A stretch of DNA of 64,000 nucleotides from Pirellulales bacterium (GCA_019636335.1 JAHBXR010000002.1:124001-188000); one strand, 5' to 3'. Numbered from the stretch's first letter, positions 26,312 to 35,487 are shown. Notes: generated by a model from the sequence alone, not told the origin. Numbers and translations are program-made.

Positions 26312-26986
26312 ATGTCCACTGCCCGTACCTCCCATCACAACGTCCAGTGGGTTCGCCCGCCGCGGCAGGCGCGCAGTCAGGAGAGCATGGAACGCATCCT
26401 CGATGCGGCCGAGGGGGTCATTTCGGAGCGGGGATTCGACGCGGCCACGATCTCCGACATCGTGCGCCGGGCGCAGTCGTCGGTGGGGGTGTTCTATGCC
26501 CGCTTCCGCGACAAAGAGGCCCTGCTCAACCTGCTGCACGAGCGGTTTCACGAAGAGGCGGTTGCCACGACCGATGCCGCTCTCGACCCGGCCGAATGGG
26601 AAGGGTCGAGTATCGCCGAGATCGTCACCGAGTTGATTCCCTTTCTGGTGCGGATCTACCGCGAGCGACAGGGACTGATTCGCGCCTTCATCCTCCGCGG
26701 CGTACACGACACGGCCTTCGCCGAGAGTGCCGGACGGTTGTGCGAGCACATTACCGAGCGCCTGCGGGGGCTGATGCTCGCGCGGATCGAGGAAATCGGA
26801 CACTGGCAGCCCCCCCTGGCGGTCGATTTCGGCATCCGCATGGTCTTCGCCATGTTGGATCAATGCACGCTGATGCCGAGCGTGCAGTCCTTGGCGGCCG
26901 ACATGACCGACGAGCAACTCGCGGCCGAGTTGGTGCGCGGCTACCTGAGTTATCTGGGCATCGATGCCGACCGAGGGGAGACCTGA
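26312..26986 (+). CDS. TetR/AcrR-family transcriptional regulator
   Basis: The protein has 224 residues. The N-terminal helix-turn-helix domain (about 17-70) shows MERILDAAEGVISERGFDAATISDI followed by GVFYARFRDKEALL, the standard TetR recognition helix and following segment. The C-terminal domain (about 75-215) is helical and would bind a ligand. The gene stands alone, between the MOSC gene and the redoxin fusion gene. An inverted repeat upstream is a likely operator. No ligand can be inferred. Confidence 0.9.
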   Translation: MSTARTSHHNVQWVRPPRQARSQESMERILDAAEGVISERGFDAATISDIVRRAQSSVGVFYARFRDKEALLNLLHERFHEEAVATTDAALDPAEWEGSSIAEIVTELIPFLVRIYRERQGLIRAFILRGVHDTAFAESAGRLCEHITERLRGLMLARIEEIGHWQPPLAVDFGIRMVFAMLDQCTLMPSVQSLAADMTDEQLAAELVRGYLSYLGIDADRGET

Positions 26987-27193
26987 GTCGAGCTCGCTTC
27001 ATCGAAAATATTGAATCCACGGCCTTACCGCCGCAAGTAAAAGACTCGTCCGACGAAGACCCGATTAGCCCCCACGCGGCAGATGAACTGAGGAAATCCC
27101 GCCCGGGGCGAGCCGATCGCGAACCTTGGATGACTGGCCCGAATCCATCCAACACCAATCCATCGACCCACGTTAACTCTTCGAGGTGAAGTG

Positions 27194-29533
27194 ATGCGTA
27201 CCGCGCTCCTGTTGACCGCTCTGGCCGGACTCTCCCTGCCGGCCTTGTGTAGTCGGCCCGCCGCGGCCGAAGAGGCCAGGCAGACGACGCTGGGCAAACA
27301 GATCGACGGGTTCACCCTCGACGACATCTGGGGCAAGGAGCATACGCTCGCCGACCTGGCCGACAGCAAGGCCATAGTCGTCGTCTTTCTGGGTACGGAA
27401 TGCCCGCTGGCCCGACTGTACGCCCCCCGCATCAACGAATTGGCCACCGAGTATCGCGACCAGGGGGTGGCCTTCCTCGCGGTCGATCCGAATCGCCAGG
27501 ATTCGATCGCCGAGATGCAGAACTACTCGCGCGTCTACAACCTGGGTGTCCCCTTCCTCAAAGACACGGGCAACGCGTTGGCCGACCAGTTCGGCGCCGA
27601 ACGCACGCCCGAAGTCTTCGTGCTCGACGCCGAGCGGCGCATTCGCTACCGCGGGCGGATCGACGATCAATACGGGCTCGGCTCGAGCACCGGCTACGCG
27701 CAATCGAAGGTGCGTTCCCGTTTCCTGGGCGATGCCATCGATGATGTGCTGGCCGACCGCGACGTGGCAGCACCTGCGACCGAGGCCGTGGGCTGCTTGA
27801 TCGGCCGCGTACGCACGCCGGCCGAAGATTCGCAGGTGACTTATTCGAATCAGATCGCACGCATCCTGCAGAACAACTGCGTCGAGTGCCATCGGCCGGG
27901 ACAGATCGCTCCGTTCGCGCTGATGGATTACGACGAGGTCGCCGGCTGGGCCGACATGATCGCCGAGGTGGTCCGCGAGCAGCGCATGCCCCCCTGGCAC
28001 GCCGATACGCGCTACGGCCACTTCACGAACGATCGCAGCATGTCGGAGGAAGAGAAAGAATTGATCTTCGCCTGGGTCAAGAATGGCGCGCCCGAGGGAG
28101 ATCGTTCGCAACTGCCCGAGCCGATCGAGTATCCCGAAGGTTGGCAGATCGGCCAACCGGACGAGATCTACTACATGCGTGACGAGCCCTTCCCGATTCC
28201 CGCGGAAGGGACGCTCGAGTATCAGTACTTCGTGGTCGATCCGGGCTGGAAGGAAGACAAGTGGATCGAGGTGACCGAGTGCCTGCTCGGTAATCGTGCG
28301 GTCGTACACCATATCTTCGTCTTTGCGGTGCCGGCAGGCGTGGAGCTTCCCTCGTTCGAAGGGCCGGAGAAGAGCCGTGGCGAGTTCAACCCAGGCACGG
28401 GGGGCATCGAGCTGATCGCCGGCGCCGCGCCGGGCACCCCTCCCTGGTTCAAGCCGCCGGGCATGGCCACCCACGTCGAGGCGGGGACGCGTTTGCTCTT
28501 CCAGATGCACTACACGCCCAACGGCGGCGCGACCGAAGATCGCAGTGCCATCGGATTCCGCTTTGCCGATCCGAAGACCGTCAAGCACGACACTCGCATG
28601 AACATGGCGATCAACTTCGCCTTCAAGATTCCGGCCGGGGCCGACAATCACCCCGTCGAGGCGACGCGGACGTTCAAAGAAGACACGCTGCTGCTGACCT
28701 TCGCCCCACACATGCACCTCCGCGGCAAGGCCTTCCGCTACGAGCTGCACTATCCCGACGGCAAGGTCGAGACGCTGCTCGACGTGCCGCGGTACGACTT
28801 CAACTGGCAGGTGATCTACATGCTCGAGCAGCCGATTCTCGCGCCGGCCGGCAGCAAGCTCTACTGCCTCGCGCACTTCGACAATTCGGAGAACAATCTG
28901 GCGAATCCGAATCCCAACGAAGACGTCCGCTGGGGAGATCAGACTTGGGAAGAGATGATGATCGGTTGGTTCTCGGAATCGACCGATATCGATCCTTCGC
29001 AGTTGCCCGCCGGTGAATCGCGGACGGAACGTTTTGTCGCGGCAGTTCAGAAAGAAGCCCCGCGCGTCAGCACCTTGTTGAAGCGCGGCGCCGAGAAGGC
29101 CACGCAATCGGACAAGGATCTGCAGACCTTCTTCGAACGCCTGGTGCGTGTCGTGCCGCAGGTCGATCGCGTCTGCGTCACCTATGTCGACGGAGAGCAG
29201 GTTCGCGTGGCGCTCGCCGCGCAACCTCCGGTGGTCGAGTTGCAGCTTGGCGGTCCGGGCATGACCTTCGCGAAGGAACGTTCGGCCCTGGCGGCGCATG
29301 CCGAAGCCAGGGAGCTCACCATTCACAACCAGCTCGGCAAGGACGATGCGCAGGATCTGGCCACCTTCGCCGCCATGGTTGGTTCCAGCCTGCATCTCCC
29401 GATCGTCTACCAAGGCAAGCCCGCCACGCTCAACTTCTGGAGCAAGGAGACGGGGGCCTTCCCGAGCGATGCGGTGGCGATTCTCCGCGAGTTGGGCGAG
29501 CTCGCCGCCGCGGGGGCTACGGCCAAAAAGTAA
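27194..29533 (+). CDS. Redoxin - cytochrome c - copper monooxygenase-like fusion protein
   Basis: The protein has 779 residues from the ATG at 27194 (a GTG sits one codon before). A signal peptide (1-25, ending AAAEE) leads to a peroxiredoxin/redoxin domain (about 30-190) with a single Cys in GTECPLAR. A haem c site follows, NNCVECHRPG (about 229-233), typical of the DUF1588-like cytochromes of planctomycetes. The remaining part carries copper-type II monooxygenase-like signatures: VVHHIF (HH about 372-373), QMHY (about 440) and HMHLRG (about 506-509). These His sets recall the peptidylglycine monooxygenase fold. The fusion probably works in the periplasm on electron transfer or oxidation, but no activity is known. 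A possible cleft would position the three cofactors together. Confidence 0.8.
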   Translation: MRTALLLTALAGLSLPALCSRPAAAEEARQTTLGKQIDGFTLDDIWGKEHTLADLADSKAIVVVFLGTECPLARLYAPRINELATEYRDQGVAFLAVDPNRQDSIAEMQNYSRVYNLGVPFLKDTGNALADQFGAERTPEVFVLDAERRIRYRGRIDDQYGLGSSTGYAQSKVRSRFLGDAIDDVLADRDVAAPATEAVGCLIGRVRTPAEDSQVTYSNQIARILQNNCVECHRPGQIAPFALMDYDEVAGWADMIAEVVREQRMPPWHADTRYGHFTNDRSMSEEEKELIFAWVKNGAPEGDRSQLPEPIEYPEGWQIGQPDEIYYMRDEPFPIPAEGTLEYQYFVVDPGWKEDKWIEVTECLLGNRAVVHHIFVFAVPAGVELPSFEGPEKSRGEFNPGTGGIELIAGAAPGTPPWFKPPGMATHVEAGTRLLFQMHYTPNGGATEDRSAIGFRFADPKTVKHDTRMNMAINFAFKIPAGADNHPVEATRTFKEDTLLLTFAPHMHLRGKAFRYELHYPDGKVETLLDVPRYDFNWQVIYMLEQPILAPAGSKLYCLAHFDNSENNLANPNPNEDVRWGDQTWEEMMIGWFSESTDIDPSQLPAGESRTERFVAAVQKEAPRVSTLLKRGAEKATQSDKDLQTFFERLVRVVPQVDRVCVTYVDGEQVRVALAAQPPVVELQLGGPGMTFAKERSALAAHAEARELTIHNQLGKDDAQDLATFAAMVGSSLHLPIVYQGKPATLNFWSKETGAFPSDAVAILRELGELAAAGATAKK

Positions 29534-29654
29534 CGTTCCGAATTTCGTTGGCAGGTCGGGTGACACCGCCGTGCGGATCATGCCCATTCGGCAGTTGCCG
29601 AATGGGCATGCAGGATTCCTGCTCGATGCACGCCGATCGGGGTCGCTCTTCCCG

Positions 29655-30263
29655 CTACTCGCGCGCGTCGACGACGCGCTCGACGAGTTGGGCCACGCTC
29701 TCCACGCCCAGCTTCTTCATCAGGCTGGCGCGATCGCGCTCGACGGTACGCGTGCTGACGTCGAGCGTGCGGGCGATGACTTTGTTCAGACGTCCTTCGA
29801 CGACCAACTGCATGACGCGCCGTTCCTGCTCCGAGAGCAAGGCCAGTCGCCGCAGGGTATCCGCCCGGCGCGCCTGCCGTTCCGAACGCAGTTGCTCGTC
29901 GGCGAGCGCCCGGGTAATGGCGTCCCACAAGGCGTCGACGTCCCCCGGCTTTTCGAGCAGGGTGATGGCGCCGCTGCGCATCGCGCGCACCGTGGCGGGA
30001 ATATCGGCGTGCGCCGTGAGAAAGATGACCGGCAGCAAGTTGCCCGTCGCGCGCAATTGTTCGAGCAATTCGATCCCGCTGATGCCGGGCAACCGCAACT
30101 CGGTGACAATGCAACCGGTGCGGCCATTGTCGCAGGCCGCCAGCAACTCTTCGGCAGACGAGAACTCTTCGCACGCGACACCACGCGCGGCGGCGGTGTC
30201 GAGCAACCAGCGACGCGCCGGCGCATCGGGATCGACAATGAAGAGAGTTAGCTGGCCGGTCAT
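29655..30263 (-). CDS. FixJ-like response regulator with a non-canonical receiver domain
   Basis: The protein has 202 residues: an N-terminal receiver domain (1-125) and a C-terminal LuxR/FixJ helix-turn-helix (about 140-200, LSEQERRVMQLVVEGRLNKVIAR...STRTVERDRASLMKKLGV). Alignment by eye to FixJ shows that the acidic pair is DPD instead of DDE, and the phosphoacceptor segment is IVTELRLPGISGIELL, so Glu55 replaces the Asp that is normally phosphorylated. The Thr (LTAH) and Lys (LEKP) positions are kept. A Glu at this site often mimics phosphorylation, so the protein may be active without a kinase. No sensor kinase gene is nearby. Confidence 0.87.
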   Translation of the reverse strand: MTGQLTLFIVDPDAPARRWLLDTAAARGVACEEFSSAEELLAACDNGRTGCIVTELRLPGISGIELLEQLRATGNLLPVIFLTAHADIPATVRAMRSGAITLLEKPGDVDALWDAITRALADEQLRSERQARRADTLRRLALLSEQERRVMQLVVEGRLNKVIARTLDVSTRTVERDRASLMKKLGVESVAQLVERVVDARE

Positions 30264-30673
30264 CGCGCCGCACCGCTCGATCGAGTTTCGCCGTGTCAGC
30301 CGCGGTCGAATGCGCGTTGCTCGGCTTATTTCCGGTTGAACGAGAACGTCCTGCCCCGTCTTGCCCGAGTTGCTGCCATCAGCCGCCGCCGGCGGCCGAT
30401 CAGGCTCGCAAGCTGGTCTCGTCCTTCGGCTCTAAGGTACGATGATTCTAGGCCCGATTTTCGGCAGAATGAATACCCAAGAGTAGGTAAATCTCGCTGC
30501 GCACCGATGCCCCTCGGCCCGGGCAGGGACCGGGGGGTGGGAGCGGGTTCGAGACGAAGGGGCTCCCGTAGCGATCCCGGGCGATCGCGGACGACCTCTC
30601 TTCCCGGGCGGCGTCACTCGCCGTAACATTCGACGTGGCCGGGCGATACTCGAAATCGAAAAGGGACTACAAC
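30264..30673. other. Intergenic region between divergent genes
   Basis: About 410 bp that should carry promoters for the FixJ-like gene and the PQQ-type protein gene. No gene and no clear promoter element were recognised. A somewhat AT-rich stretch lies near 30440-30495. Confidence 0.35.
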
Positions 30674-32041
30674 ATGCCACGCGGGCTCTCGCTACTCGTC
30701 CTACTCCTCTCTCTGACGCTGGCGGCCCAGGCCGCCGAGCTGAAGCCAGCACCCACCGCCGACGCGAACTGGCCGCAATTTCGCGGACCGGGATCCCTGG
30801 GAACCGCCGAGGGGAGCAACCTGCCCGACCGGTGGACCGCCACCGAAAACGTGCAGTGGAAAACCGCGATTCCCGGACTGGGCTGGTCGTCGCCCATCGT
30901 CTGGCAAGACAAGGTCTTTCTCACGACCGTGGTCAGCGAAGGGGAGGTCGAGGCCGCGAAGCGGGGGCTTTACTTCGGCGGCGAGCGCAAGACGCCCCCC
31001 ACCGCCAAGCATCAATGGAAGGTGTATTGCCTCGATCTCGAGTCGGGCCAGATCTTATGGGATCGCGTGGCGCACGAAGGCGTGCCCGAGATGACCTACC
31101 ACATCAAGAACACGCTCGCTTCCGAGACGCCGGTGACCGATGGCGAGCGCGTCTACGCCTACTTCGGCAACCTGGGCTTGTTCGCCTTCGACTTCGCGGG
31201 CAACCAGCTTTGGTCCGTGAAGTTTCCGGTTCACAACACGCGCTACGGCTGGGGCACCGCGGCCTCCCCCGTGCTGCACGACGGCCGCATCTACATCGTC
31301 GACGACAACGACGACGAATCGTACCTCGTGGCGATCGACGCGCGCGAGGGAAAGGAACTCTGGCGCACGCCGCGCACCGACGAGAAGAGCAACTGGGCGA
31401 CCCCCTATGTCTGGCAGAATGAACAGCGCACCGAGATTGTCACGCCGGGCACCGTGAAGACGCGCTCCTACGATCTCGATGGCAAGCTGTTGTGGGAGTT
31501 TGCCGGCATGTCGAGCATCACCATCTGCACCCCCTTCTCGCGCGATGGCTTGCTCTATATCGGCTCGGGCTACGTGCTCGACAAGCTCAAGCCTCTCTAT
31601 GCGATTCGCCCGGGAGCCAGCGGCGATATCTCGCTCGGCGAAGACGAGACGTCGAACGAGTTCATCGCCTGGTGCAACAAGGGCGCCTGCTCGTACAATC
31701 CCACGCCCGTGCTGTATGGCGATAACCTCTACGTGCTGTTGGATCGCGGTTTTCTCGCCTGCTACAACGCGCGGACGGGCGAAGAGGTGTTCGGCAAGCA
31801 GCGCATCCCCAATGCACGGGGCTTTACGGCCTCGCCCTGGGCCTACAACGGCAAGATCTTCTGCTGCGATGAATACGGGGTGACCTTCGTCATCGAGGCC
31901 GGCCCCGAGTTCAAGATCCTGCACGAGAATCCGCTGGGCGAGGACGAAATGTGCATGGCCACGCCCGCCATCGTGGGAGACAAGCTACTGATCCGCACCG
32001 ATCAGCATCTTTATTGCATTCGCCACGGAGCTCGGGGCTGA
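30674..32041 (+). CDS. Secreted PQQ-type beta-propeller protein
   Basis: From the ATG at 30674 the protein has 455 residues, beginning with a signal peptide (MPRGLSLLVLLLSLTLAAQA). The mature part starts with the planctomycete segment NWPQFRGPGSLGTAEGSNLP, followed by GLGWSSPIVWQDKVFLTT and repeated propeller blades such as VYCLDLESGQILWDR and YLVAIDAREGKELWRT. These match PQQ-like (quinoprotein-type) repeats. Whether PQQ or another ligand is bound is unknown. It is monocistronic and exported to the periplasm or surface. Confidence 0.87.
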   Translation: MPRGLSLLVLLLSLTLAAQAAELKPAPTADANWPQFRGPGSLGTAEGSNLPDRWTATENVQWKTAIPGLGWSSPIVWQDKVFLTTVVSEGEVEAAKRGLYFGGERKTPPTAKHQWKVYCLDLESGQILWDRVAHEGVPEMTYHIKNTLASETPVTDGERVYAYFGNLGLFAFDFAGNQLWSVKFPVHNTRYGWGTAASPVLHDGRIYIVDDNDDESYLVAIDAREGKELWRTPRTDEKSNWATPYVWQNEQRTEIVTPGTVKTRSYDLDGKLLWEFAGMSSITICTPFSRDGLLYIGSGYVLDKLKPLYAIRPGASGDISLGEDETSNEFIAWCNKGACSYNPTPVLYGDNLYVLLDRGFLACYNARTGEEVFGKQRIPNARGFTASPWAYNGKIFCCDEYGVTFVIEAGPEFKILHENPLGEDEMCMATPAIVGDKLLIRTDQHLYCIRHGARG

Positions 32042-32149
32042 TTTCAGTCGCCATGGGGTATCTCCTGCCTCCATACTACCCTCCGCGACGAGGGCACGGC
32101 AACGCAAGGCGATTCCGTGCGGTATCTGATGAACGAGCTCGTTCACCCT

Positions 32150-32962
32150 TCACTCGGCCAACGTTTCGACCACGCCGAGCTCTTGATACACCGCTTCGAT
32201 GGTCCCTGCGTCGAGGCGGCGGAGATGCTCGCCGGCGCCGGCCACCAGGGCCAACTCGGCCAGTTGGCAGACGTGCCGCGGAATGCCCTGCGCGAGTTGA
32301 TGCAGCCGGGTGAGGGCGCCCGCTTCGAAGATCGGCTCCGTGCCGCCGGCGCGCGCGAGCGATTCGCGCACGAAGGCCGCCGTATCGACTTCTTCCCAGG
32401 GAGCCAGGTCGACGCGCAGCTCGGCCAATTCAAGCAAGCGTCGATCGAGTTGGTGCGACGTATTCAGCCGGCTGGCGAGCACGACGGTCAGACGGGCCTC
32501 GGGCGCCAGGTCGGCATGTACGAGACGCAACACGGTCGCCTGGCATTCTCGCGAGGCGCGGTCGGCGTCGTCCAGCATCAACACGGTCGGCAACTGCTGG
32601 TAGCGCGCCGCGGCGATCTGGTCGGTCACGGCACGCCACAGTTCGTGGGTGCTGGCATGCACGTCGGGGTTCGCCCCAAGTGCCGCCGCCACGCCCCACA
32701 GAAACCCTTGGGGCTCGGCTCCCAGCAGATTGACGGCGACCACGTTCGGCGTCGTGGCGCGCAGTTCGCTCGCCAGCGTTGCCAGCAACAGCGACTTGCC
32801 CGTTCCCGACTCGCCCAGCAAGAGCCCCACGCGACGCCGTTCCTCGACGAGGAACAAGAGCCGGGCGAGGGCCTCGTTGTGGACGGGGCTGGCATGGAAC
32901 GTGCGCGGATCGAGCCGCGGCGAGAATGGCGCTTCGCGAAGACCCCAGTGTGCGAGATACAT
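32150..32962 (-). CDS. ExeA-like AAA ATPase
   Basis: From the ATG at 32962 the protein has 270 residues. The start, MYLAHWGLREAPFSPRLDPR, is the typical opening of ExeA/MshM-type ATPases (consensus MY-x-x-x-x-GL-x-x-x-PF). The Walker A is GLLLGESGTGKSLLLA (about 47-61) and the Walker B is LPTVLMLDDADRAS (about 124-137). A helical C-terminal lid follows. Known relatives assist secretin assembly in type II secretion or transposition. No peptidoglycan-binding tail and no secretion genes are near, so the role is unknown. It is divergent from rsmE with 148 bp between starts. Confidence 0.78.
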   Translation of the reverse strand: MYLAHWGLREAPFSPRLDPRTFHASPVHNEALARLLFLVEERRRVGLLLGESGTGKSLLLATLASELRATTPNVVAVNLLGAEPQGFLWGVAAALGANPDVHASTHELWRAVTDQIAAARYQQLPTVLMLDDADRASRECQATVLRLVHADLAPEARLTVVLASRLNTSHQLDRRLLELAELRVDLAPWEEVDTAAFVRESLARAGGTEPIFEAGALTRLHQLAQGIPRHVCQLAELALVAGAGEHLRRLDAGTIEAVYQELGVVETLAE

Positions 32963-33110
32963 GCAGCGATCCGCGCCCGATTCTAGAGAGATTGCCGACC
33001 GGCGAGCGCGCGCACCGCGCCCGGCTCGTTCGGCGCATTCCTTGCCTTTGTCCTCATCGGTAAAATGGCCGTCAAACTTGACGCCCTCACACGGAATTAC
33101 GCAGCAAAAC

Positions 33111-33851
33111 ATGGCCGATCGCTACTTTGTCGAGCACACGATCGATTCGGATCGCGTCGTGCTGGGGCCCCCCGAGGGGCATCACCTCGCGCGGGTGATG
33201 CGGGCCAAGCCGGGCGATGCCGTCACCTTGTTTGATGGCAGCGGTGCGGAATTCGACGCCTCGGTCGCGCGGGTCGCACGCGACGAGGTCGAACTGACGA
33301 TCCACACCCGCCGCGAGATCGACCGAGAGTTGCCGCTACGGCTCACGCTGGCCGTGGCCCTGCCCAAGGGGGACCGCCAGAAATGGCTGGTCGAGAAGTG
33401 CGTCGAGTTGGGCGTCTCGTCGATCGTTCCTTTGTGGACCGAACGGGGCGTGGCGCAGCCGGCCGACTCGGCATTGGCGCGCCTGAGACGCGCCGCGATC
33501 GAAGCGACCAAGCAATGCGGTCGGAATCGGCTGCTCGAGATTGCCGAACCGCGCCCGTGGAGCGAATTTGCCGCGCGCGATGTACCAGAATCGTTGCGGC
33601 TCATCGCGCAGCCCGAGGCCACGGCTTCCGTCGCAGCCGTTTGGCGCGACAGGCTGGAACGGACGGGCGCCGCGCCGCGCGAGGTGTGCGTTGCCGTCGG
33701 CCCCGAAGGGGGATTCAGCGACGCCGAGTTCGCGGCGGCAGTCGAACATGGCTGGCAAGGCGTTGCGCTCGGCACGCGCATTCTGCGCGTGGAAACGGCC
33801 TGCCTGACGCTCGCGGCGACCCTCGGGGCGCTCGCGGACGACGCACGCTAG
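33111..33851 (+). CDS. rsmE: 16S rRNA (uracil-N3)-methyltransferase RsmE
   Basis: From the ATG at 33111 the protein has 246 residues. RsmE methylates U1498 of 16S rRNA at N3. The N-terminal PUA-like domain has GPPEGHHLARVMRAKPGD, and the SPOUT domain has the QKWLVEKCVELGV segment, EATKQCGRNRLLEI, the knot segment VCVAVGPEGGFSDAE and the final LGTRILRVETACLTL. All are diagnostic. The open frame extends upstream into the ATPase divergent region but the start is set by family length. A hairpin-rich repeat begins right after its stop codon. Confidence 0.95.
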   Translation: MADRYFVEHTIDSDRVVLGPPEGHHLARVMRAKPGDAVTLFDGSGAEFDASVARVARDEVELTIHTRREIDRELPLRLTLAVALPKGDRQKWLVEKCVELGVSSIVPLWTERGVAQPADSALARLRRAAIEATKQCGRNRLLEIAEPRPWSEFAARDVPESLRLIAQPEATASVAAVWRDRLERTGAAPREVCVAVGPEGGFSDAEFAAAVEHGWQGVALGTRILRVETACLTLAATLGALADDAR

Positions 33852-33972
33852 CAGTCCGTTGAAAAACTCAACGGACTGCGACATCGCAGGGATGCGATGA
33901 CAAAATAGCGACGTATGTCGTTCTTTTGCGAGCCGTGCGGAGCTTTGCTCCTCACTTGGCGAGGTTGCTAAG
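33852..33972. repeat. 121-bp hairpin-rich repeat, copy 1
   Basis: This element begins directly after the rsmE stop codon. It matches 41803-41923 at 115 of 121 positions by eye. It folds into three consecutive hairpins: CAGTCCGTTGA / TCAACGGACTG with loop AAAAC, CATCGCA / TGCGATG around GGGA, and GCGGAGC / GCTCCTC (one mismatch in this copy) around TTT. It could act as a terminator-like end of rsmE. A REP-like or MITE-like mobile element, or a small structured RNA, is possible. Confidence 0.85.
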
Positions 33973-34008
33973 TCGCGCCATTGCTCGAACGGTGGCGCTG
34001 TGGCGGTG

Positions 34009-34557
34009 CTACTTGCTCGCCGATTCTTTTGTGGCCTGGGCCGTTTCGCCGGCGCTCTCGCCTGCCGCTTCGTCGTCACGCACGATGCGGCCGAACATGG
34101 TGCCGCCGTGGCTTCCACCCTGCCACGTGCCAGCGTAGCGATCTTCATAGAACAGCACGCGGGCGGTGAAGGTGCCAAAGCCGGGAATCAGCACGTTCGT
34201 CAGCGTGATGACGGGCGTATCGCCAGCCCATTTCACGAGCACCGGCATGCGGAAGGGAGCATCCCCCTCGCCGATATTCGCCTCGATCAGAAAATAGCCG
34301 TTCTTCCCCTTCTTCACGGTGCCCAGCTTGTAGCGATCGGGCTTGGGCGTCTCGCCGCTGGGCTGGTCGTCGGCGGTAAAGCTCCCTTCGAGCACGGCGC
34401 CACTCAGCTTTTCAGCAAACCGATCCTCGAGTTCTTCTGGCGAAACTTCCTTCGAGCCAGGTGAATCCGGCTTCTCTTTTTTGGCATCCTCGGCGCGGAG
34501 ATTCGCAGCGAAAGTCACCAGCAACATCAGCGCGAACCACGTGCAATAGCGGAACAT
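34009..34557 (-). CDS. Secreted protein of unknown function
   Basis: The protein has 182 residues. The N-terminus (MFRYCTWFALMLLVTFAANLRA) is a signal peptide. An acidic Lys/Glu/Pro-rich linker follows (about 23-50), then a compact domain (about 55-155) with several beta segments such as GYFLIEANIGEGDAPFRMPV and VLIPGFGTFTARVLFYEDRY, ending YAGTWQGGSHGGTMFGRI. The C-terminus is Ala/Glu/Thr-rich. The domain pattern is common in planctomycete exported proteins, but the role is unknown. Confidence 0.65.
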   Translation of the reverse strand: MFRYCTWFALMLLVTFAANLRAEDAKKEKPDSPGSKEVSPEELEDRFAEKLSGAVLEGSFTADDQPSGETPKPDRYKLGTVKKGKNGYFLIEANIGEGDAPFRMPVLVKWAGDTPVITLTNVLIPGFGTFTARVLFYEDRYAGTWQGGSHGGTMFGRIVRDDEAAGESAGETAQATKESASK

Positions 34558-34704
34558 GGTCGATACCTCTCTCGCAAGGCGTTGAAGGCGTTAATCGAAC
34601 CGCCACCCCCCGTGGCGAACATCGTGCGTTTTCTCTCGACACAGCACTCGGCAGCATAGCACAGGGACCTCACTGAGATACAGCGCTCCTGCTGCCAAGC
34701 GCCA

Positions 34705-35487
34705 TCAAAGGTTGCGCAAATAACGGACGGCGCTAGCCAGTTCCAACTCGGGATTCTCGGCCCGCTCGCGCTCGATCGTGTAGTAGCCGCGGTAGGCGTG
34801 TTGCTCGAGCGCGCCGATGATCGCGGGAAAGTCGACGCTGCCACGCCCCAGCGGCACTTCGATCCCGCGCCCCTGACCCAGATCGCGCACGCCATCCTTC
34901 GCATGCACGTGGCGCACGTGCGGGCCGAGCACTTCGGCCGCTTCGAGGGGCGAGAAGCCATTCACGATCAGGTTGCCCGGATCGAGATTCACGGCCAACG
35001 TGCCGGCCGGCAGCGTGTCGATGAACTGGCCAAGCCGCGTGCCGCTCTCGGTGCCCGTCTCCGCCGCCAGGTAGGCCCCCACGTGATCGCCGTAACGGCC
35101 GAGCTCAATCAACACGTCTTTGAGTAGACGCATCTCGTCCGTGGCCAGATCCTCGCCGACCGGGCCGACCTGGTTCACCACGACCGGCGCCCCAAGATCG
35201 TGGGCGAACTTCATCGCCGCCTTCGTTCCGGCGACGCGGGCATCGAGCTCGTCCAGCACGTGATACCCGCGGCGCGTGCGATACCCCACGGCCGCGACGC
35301 GCAGTTCCAAGTCGGTGAGCATCTTGCGCAATTCGCGCAGGCCAGTCTCCGAAAGTTCCTGCGGGCGAAGGTCGCCGCGGGCATCGATCTCGACGGCCGA
35401 AGCCCCCAGCCGCTGGGCCGTTTGCAGGGCCTTGCGGAACGGAAGACGCAGGCTGCGGAGCTGAATGCCGATTTTCAGTTCTGCCAA
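34705..35487 (-). CDS. Sugar-phosphate isomerase/epimerase-like TIM-barrel protein
   Basis: The protein has 260 residues with a xylose-isomerase-like TIM barrel (AP endonuclease 2 family). Typical segments are IQLRSLRLPFRKALQTAQRLG near the start, AVEIDARGDLRP, YLAAETGTESG, AVNLDPGNLIVNG and VRHVHAKDGVRD, which place Glu, Asp and His around the metal. The final FPAIIGALEQHAYRGYYTIER segment is typical of the family. Substrate is unknown; many family members are sugar or myo-inositol isomerases. No partner genes are near. Confidence 0.85.
   Translation of the reverse strand: MAELKIGIQLRSLRLPFRKALQTAQRLGASAVEIDARGDLRPQELSETGLRELRKMLTDLELRVAAVGYRTRRGYHVLDELDARVAGTKAAMKFAHDLGAPVVVNQVGPVGEDLATDEMRLLKDVLIELGRYGDHVGAYLAAETGTESGTRLGQFIDTLPAGTLAVNLDPGNLIVNGFSPLEAAEVLGPHVRHVHAKDGVRDLGQGRGIEVPLGRGSVDFPAIIGALEQHAYRGYYTIERERAENPELELASAVRYLRNL

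Noticed and set aside
27173-29587. Long minus-strand frame opposite the redoxin fusion gene
   Set aside because: The plus frame has a signal peptide and haem and copper motifs; the minus frame lacks any recognisable feature.
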